A DNA stretch of 64,000 nt from Silene conica. Lineage: Eukaryota > Streptophyta > Magnoliopsida > Caryophyllales > Caryophyllaceae. The position numbers were made by a program, and so were the translations under genes. Where the stretch lies: NCBI GenBank assembly GCA_029255685.2, contig CM055314.2, forward strand, positions 9,132,399 through 9,196,398. The letters run 5' to 3'. This document shows positions 59,003 to 64,000 of the stretch, one piece after another (positions within the stretch are counted from its first letter, which is position 1; each line of letters begins with the position of its first letter). Under the pieces are notes generated by a model. The model did not search any database. It saw only the letters and a program-made list of their open reading frames with translations, and was not told the origin of the DNA.

Positions 59003-60734
59003 CTTAGGCCATGAAAATTTTACAATTGTGTCTTTCATAAGTTTTAAAAATTTTGAAAACCGTACACTGTGCTTAGGCACTCGATCGAGTACCAGTTGCA
59101 CTCGATCGAGTGCTCTCGTACCAGGCCCGTGCGTGTGATTTTTGTGAGAAATCGATCTTGTTTTTCGATTATAATTTGCATATTGTTAATTAATCGATAT
59201 TTTTAGCAATATGTGAATCTTTTGTTGTTGTTTATTTATGATTTACACGTTTTAAATCCATCTTATAAACCCGTTTTAATTTAAAAGTGCAGCGATTTGC
59301 AGTTTTTACGAGCCACTCGATCGAGCCCTGCTGCACTCGATCGAGTGACCCTGACACTCGATCGAGTGCCCCTGTTACTCGATCGAGTGCTCTCGTTTCG
59401 GGGTGTTTATTTTCAAAAATAACTTGTTTCTTATTTTCACATGGCTTAAAATAATATACTGTATACGGAAATAGTATATTATTTAGTGAAACGGTTCACC
59501 CTCGTTTGATACATATTGTTTTAAAACAGTTTAAAATAATGGATTATATGTTTATTAAAATTGGTGATTAAAGCGGTATAGTCACACAATTTTAATCTTA
59601 AAAGGTGGTTTGGTATAAATTTATTAATCATAATAACAGTATTATGTCATGTATAAATTTTATTTAGTTGATGCATTTTATTTATCGTCTTGTGAATGCC
59701 TTGAATGCTTTCAATAACGTATTTAATTATTGCAAACGGTTGTAACTTAGTGTGGCCTTAGAAGATTGTGTCACCGTAATGATGGGACACGATCTTGCTT
59801 GTAATCTTGAGATCTTGAATCTCCGTTTTGGGTTTTTGCCATGTAATTACTTTTGTATTTAAATTAGAATGTATCTAGGATTACTTTTGTAATTTAAATT
59901 AGTAATTTTGTGAAGACCAAAGACAAGACGGAGACCGGATGCTCACTCCCGCTGCAAGGACCAAGATAGAACATCAAGACAAGCTTCTAGGGTCCAACGG
60001 TGGATTCCAAGTTGTTTTATGTTTATTTTGGTAGGATAGGCCACACTAGGACTTTTATTTACGTTTATTGCATTTATCTTTACGCTTTCATCGATAATAG
60101 CTTGCATCATATTCCGCCTAAAAACCAAACCACCTATATCATGCCTGAAAACTGACTCATGTAGAGGTCACGCGTTAGTTTTCTGTGACAATACAGATGT
60201 CACATGTCAATTTAAAAGCCATCACTTTATTTAATTCATTCACGCAAATGCTAGTTTTTAGTTCACTTATATATGGATAAATAAGAGTTGATGGGGTCTT
60301 CCTCGTATAACCAAAAATTGAGATTAGTCTTTATAAATCAGCCTCCCATGAATCCCTTCTTCGTCGGTAGGCATAATATGACCCCTTCTACGTCGGGTAA
60401 GTGGAAACAGATGATTTATTTTATCTCAACATCATGGTCACTCGATAATATTCCAGTGACTGAGATGGACTAATAGATAGGATTTACGGAAATCTATCGA
60501 CCAAGAGTTCCAACGATTGGAATTAGCCAAACTGTGGGCTTATCAATATACGGAAATTGAGTCTTGGGATCGTTTATATAATTCTTGAGGGAGATCAATT
60601 ATATAAATGCATGAGTCTACGAGTTTAAATTCAATTTAATATAGACTTAAATCACAACAATAAGTTGCTTATATGGTTTTGTTTTATCTTCTTTCAGTGT
60701 AGAACACGTTCATTAAAACTGCTGTAAAACTAAA
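59003..60734 (+). other. Copia leader with CACTCGATCGAGTG palindromes
   Basis: Non-coding leader of 1.7 kb. Six palindromic units of a TCGATCGA type start at 59078, 59099, 59314, 59334, 59355 and 59376. They occupy the places where the related leader at 24358-25428 has GGTCGGTCGACC units. The short frame 60288-60473 is not a gene. Confidence 0.8.
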
Positions 60735-63700
60735 ATGGCTGGTGAAGACCCAATGCCAAGTGCCAAGCTAGCACGTGAATCCTGGCTAAAAGCCTTCATG
60801 GACTCCATGAATCAGTCAACTAGACTGAGGAATGATGGGTCAAACTTCTCTGACTGGGAGGCAGCACTACGGAATGCTGCCATTGCTGACGGAAAGCTCA
60901 AGTTCTTAACTGAGCCCATTCCGCCACACCCAGGAACTGGAGGTAGAGCCAACGAAATTCGCGCTCATAGCGATTTCGTTATGGAAGCGGGTGCGATAAA
61001 GAACGTACTCATCTATGCAATGGAATCCAATTTGCAAAGACGTTTCATAACCCATGGTGCAAACAAGATTTTCACCACGCTCACTAACGAATTCTCCAAG
61101 GCTCCGAGAATCGTTTCTTATGAGCATACCTGTCGCTTCTTTGAGGCGAAATTCCAGAAGGGCCAAGCTGTTAGCCCACATATTCTCAACATGATTGAGA
61201 ATATCGAGAAACTGAAGTCCCTAAACTGCAAGATCAGTGAGAACATCATCGTTGATCGCATGCTTCATTCGCTTCATGATGGGTTTGCGCTCTTTAGGGC
61301 CAACTACTACATGAACGACATGAAGAAGACTCCCCATGAGCTCCACTCACTTCTCGTACAGACTGAGAAGGATCTAAAGTTGAGTGGGAGTCTAAAGCAG
61401 GATGTTCTCATGATCTCAAGTAAGGGAAAAGGTAAAGGGAAGGCTAAAGCTCAGGGCGACCAAGCGGTAGGTAGGCCCAGGTTCAAGAAACCAGGATTTG
61501 CTAAGAGTGGGCCTGGTGAGTCGAGTAACTCACAAGGCAAGACAAAGAGCAAGGATACAAGAATGGAATGTCACCATTGCCACAAGACTGGGCATTGGAG
61601 GCGCTCATGCCCCGTGTATCGCGAGGACATTAAAGCAGGCCGTGTTACTCCTGTTGGTATGTCTTCTACTTCTTTTATTCACATGATTGAGATTAACCAC
61701 GCAAGTTGCGGAACTTGGGTACTTGATACTGGTTGTGGTTCTCATCTATGTAATCATGTGCAGGGCCTCCGAAACCAAGAACCCCTAACCAAGGGTGAGG
61801 TGGACCTGCGTGTCGGGAATGGAGCACGTGTGGCTGCAGTCTCGAAGGGAACATACGTAATCCAGCTTCCAAGTGGATTCGAGTTATTTTTATATAACTG
61901 TTATTATGTTCCTAGTTTGTCCAAAAACATTATTTCAGTTTCTGCACTTGACAAACTCGGCTTTTCATTTGTAATAGAGAATAATAGCTGTATTTTCTCC
62001 TTACACAATATGATTTATGGCAAGGCAGTTTCCATGAATGGAATTTATGTTTTAGATCAAACTACCGAGATATTACATGTGAATAATAAAAGAATAAAGG
62101 TAGGTGACAAAGATCAAACTTACCTATGGCATTGTCGTATGGGACACATAAATGAGAAACGCGTAAAACAGCTCATACAGAATGGAGCTATTTCGCCCTT
62201 TGATTTCGAATCATATGGCACGTGTGAATCATGTCTCATCGGCAAAATGACTCGTATTTCCTTCAAAGGTGTTGGAATGCGCGCTGCCGACCTATTAGGA
62301 CTCATACATACGGACGTATGTGGCCCTATGTCGATCAACGCACGAGAAGGCTATAGGTATTTCATCACTTTCACGGATGATTTGAGTAGATATGGCTATG
62401 TCTATTTGATGAAACATAAAAGTGAATCCTTTGACAAGTTCAAAGAATACCAGAATCGGGTACAGAACCAGCTGGGTAGAAAGATTAAAGCACTACGCTC
62501 GGATCGTGGTGGTGAGTATCTTTCACGCGAGTTTGATCAACACCTTAAAGACTGTGGCATCGTGCTACAGTTGACTCCACCTGGAACACCACAATTAAAT
62601 GGTGTGTCCGAACGGAGAAATCGAACTTTACTTGATATGGTTCGATCCATGATGAGTCACACCGTTGTGCCTGATTCATTGTGGGGCTATGCTCTTTTGT
62701 CGGCCGCTCTAATACTTAACCGAAGTCCGTCTAAAGCTGTTGACAAGACTCCATTCGAGTTATGGAAGGGAACGGTCCCTAACTTGTCCTTTATTCGGGT
62801 TTGGGGCTGCGAGGCTTATGTCAAGTGGAGACACGAGGATAAGCTCGGCCCGCGATCGGTCAAGACATACTTTATAGGCTATTCAAAGGGAACGTTTGGT
62901 CATTACTTCTACTCGCCTACCGAACAACGTGTTTTTGTTGCGGCTAGTGCGACGTTCTTGGAGAAAGAATTTCTCGAGAACAAGTCGAGTAATAGAACCT
63001 TCGAGTTATCGGAGGTTCAAGAACCAACTACCGAGCAACCATTGGAGGAAACAGTACCTTCAACTGAGGCTGCGGTAGATATCCCTGAGGAACCTAGGAG
63101 GTCAGGAAGAGTCTCTATTCCACCGGACAGATACATTGGTATGGTCGAGGAACACGATACAGATGACGTCTTACTCCTAGAGGGTAATGAACCCACAACC
63201 TATAAAGGTGCCATGACCAGTTCTGACTCAAAGCTATGGCTAGAAGCCATGCAATCCGAGATGGACTCCATGTATGAGAACAACGTGTGGGATCTTGTGG
63301 ACCTACCTGCAAAGGTACGTCCCCTTCAATGCAAATGGCTTTACAAGATAAAGCATGCCGTGGAAGGACAACAAGATATCCACAAGGCTAGACTAGTTGC
63401 TAAAGGTTTTACTCAAGTGCCAGGCTTGCACTATGATGAGATCTTTGCACCCGTAGTCATGCTACGTTCCATTCAGATTATCTTAGCGATCGCCGCATTT
63501 CATGACTATGAAATATGGCAAATGGACGTTAAAACCGCCTTCTTAAACGGTTATTTGGAGGAAGAGTTGTACATGGTACAACCCGAGGGTTTTATCGATC
63601 CAGCACATCCTAAGAAAGTTTGCAAGCTTAAGCGTTCCATCTATGGACTTAAGCAAGCATCGCGGAGTTGGAATCATCGCTTCGACCAAGTGATAAAAGA

Positions 63701-64000
63701 GAATGGGTTCATTCGATCAGTCGAGGAACCATGTCTCTATATCAAGTCGAGTGGGAGTAAGATTGTATTCCTAGTACTGTATGTCGATGACATACTCTTG
63801 ATTGGGAATGACATACCTCTCTTATCTTCGGTTAAAGCATGGTTGAAAAACCATTTCCAGATGAAAGATCTGGGAGAGGCACAAAGAATTTTGGGCATCC
63901 GTATGTACAGGGATAGATCACGACGGATGTTGTCTCTCAGTCAGGAATCTTATATAGAGAAGATTCTGGAGAGATTCAGTATGACGAACTCCAAGAAGGG
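60735..64000 (+). CDS. gag-pol: Copia gag-pol polyprotein, intact, 3'-partial
   Basis: ATG at 60735 (MAGEDP). I read the frame through to 64000 without a stop: 1088 codons. Order: capsid-like gag (about 30-230), basic linker, CCHC knuckle C279-C282-H287-C292, protease D331-T-G, GAG-pre-integrase YLWHCRMGHI (W465), integrase D527, D590, E626 (a D-x35-E), RT with MDVKTAFL (D931) and YVDD (D1018, D1019). Missing off-window: end of RT and RNase H. All visible catalytic residues are intact, so the copy may be functional or very recently so. The product would assemble particles, copy the RNA and integrate cDNA. The copia lineage is not assigned. Confidence 0.95.
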   Translation, partial: MAGEDPMPSAKLARESWLKAFMDSMNQSTRLRNDGSNFSDWEAALRNAAIADGKLKFLTEPIPPHPGTGGRANEIRAHSDFVMEAGAIKNVLIYAMESNLQRRFITHGANKIFTTLTNEFSKAPRIVSYEHTCRFFEAKFQKGQAVSPHILNMIENIEKLKSLNCKISENIIVDRMLHSLHDGFALFRANYYMNDMKKTPHELHSLLVQTEKDLKLSGSLKQDVLMISSKGKGKGKAKAQGDQAVGRPRFKKPGFAKSGPGESSNSQGKTKSKDTRMECHHCHKTGHWRRSCPVYREDIKAGRVTPVGMSSTSFIHMIEINHASCGTWVLDTGCGSHLCNHVQGLRNQEPLTKGEVDLRVGNGARVAAVSKGTYVIQLPSGFELFLYNCYYVPSLSKNIISVSALDKLGFSFVIENNSCIFSLHNMIYGKAVSMNGIYVLDQTTEILHVNNKRIKVGDKDQTYLWHCRMGHINEKRVKQLIQNGAISPFDFESYGTCESCLIGKMTRISFKGVGMRAADLLGLIHTDVCGPMSINAREGYRYFITFTDDLSRYGYVYLMKHKSESFDKFKEYQNRVQNQLGRKIKALRSDRGGEYLSREFDQHLKDCGIVLQLTPPGTPQLNGVSERRNRTLLDMVRSMMSHTVVPDSLWGYALLSAALILNRSPSKAVDKTPFELWKGTVPNLSFIRVWGCEAYVKWRHEDKLGPRSVKTYFIGYSKGTFGHYFYSPTEQRVFVAASATFLEKEFLENKSSNRTFELSEVQEPTTEQPLEETVPSTEAAVDIPEEPRRSGRVSIPPDRYIGMVEEHDTDDVLLLEGNEPTTYKGAMTSSDSKLWLEAMQSEMDSMYENNVWDLVDLPAKVRPLQCKWLYKIKHAVEGQQDIHKARLVAKGFTQVPGLHYDEIFAPVVMLRSIQIILAIAAFHDYEIWQMDVKTAFLNGYLEEELYMVQPEGFIDPAHPKKVCKLKRSIYGLKQASRSWNHRFDQVIKENGFIRSVEEPCLYIKSSGSKIVFLVLYVDDILLIGNDIPLLSSVKAWLKNHFQMKDLGEAQRILGIRMYRDRSRRMLSLSQESYIEKILERFSMTNSKK

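Larger units (their letters stand above)
57917..64000 (+). mobile_element. Ty1/copia element, intact coding region, runs off the window
   Basis: 5' LTR to 58988, tRNA-iMet PBS at 58991-59002, leader, then an open gag-pol from 60735. Same family as 23352-48297. Its outer edge starts at TGTTGGAG (57917), 74 bp before the TGTTGGGG (57991) that begins the LTRs of its relative. The 3' half lies outside the window. Confidence 0.92.

Overview
The window is plant nuclear DNA made almost entirely of transposable elements. I find no host gene, tRNA or rRNA. The evidence is Ty1/copia elements primed by initiator tRNA-Met, Athila-like Ty3/gypsy elements primed by tRNA-Asp, a plant L1-type LINE, a Sirevirus with an envelope-like ORF, and a TA-targeting MITE. 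It fits a repeat-rich heterochromatic block of a large flowering-plant (probably eudicot) genome; the species cannot be named.

Layout. 1-6538: 3' two-thirds of a Sirevirus (pol, env-like ORF, polypurine tracts, 3' LTR), truncated by the window edge. 6539-7949: reverse copy of a long LTR that looks chromovirus-like. 7937-9405: decayed Ale-like copia fragment. 9468-10117: MITE inside a (TA)n microsatellite. 10323-15786: reverse copia relic (3' LTR, 3' region, decayed pol); a Sirevirus-like solo LTR sits inside its LTR. 15787-17052: divergent Athila-type LTR. 17053-18461: unassigned AT-rich DNA.

18462 to the window end is one nested stack. A chromovirus-like LTR (18462-18731, 48303-49248, 57336-57916) was hit by a LINE (18732 to about 23346, minus strand), a copia element (23352-48297, TSD ACCCT), a gypsy element 'C' (49249-57330, TSD TTTAT) and a second copia of the same family (57917 to beyond the window). 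The first copia is itself split by gypsy elements 'A' (25436-33556) and 'B' (35433-43586, TSD TTTAT).

A, B and C are non-autonomous Athila-like elements. Each has LTRs of about 1.55 kb, a tRNA-Asp PBS, a polypurine tract and one intact gag-protease ORF of 956-957 codons, but no RT, RNase H or integrase. LTR pairs differ at about a dozen (A), three (B) and one (C) sites by eye, so the family moved recently. The second copia has an uninterrupted gag-pol frame of 1088 codons to the window edge; the first is a pseudogene.

The most unusual signal is a module of two 12-bp palindromic units whose starts are almost always 21 bp apart. The usual unit is GGTCGGTCGACC or a variant. It recurs in LTRs, leaders, 3' regions and even in frame in the gag-protease ORF, and it is shared by a copia and a gypsy family. 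In the two related copia leaders the six units are in corresponding places, but one copy uses GGTCGGTCGACC-type units and the other CACTCGATCGAGTG-type units. A second structural theme lies in the Sirevirus-type LTRs: tandem hairpins with one constant loop and different stems.
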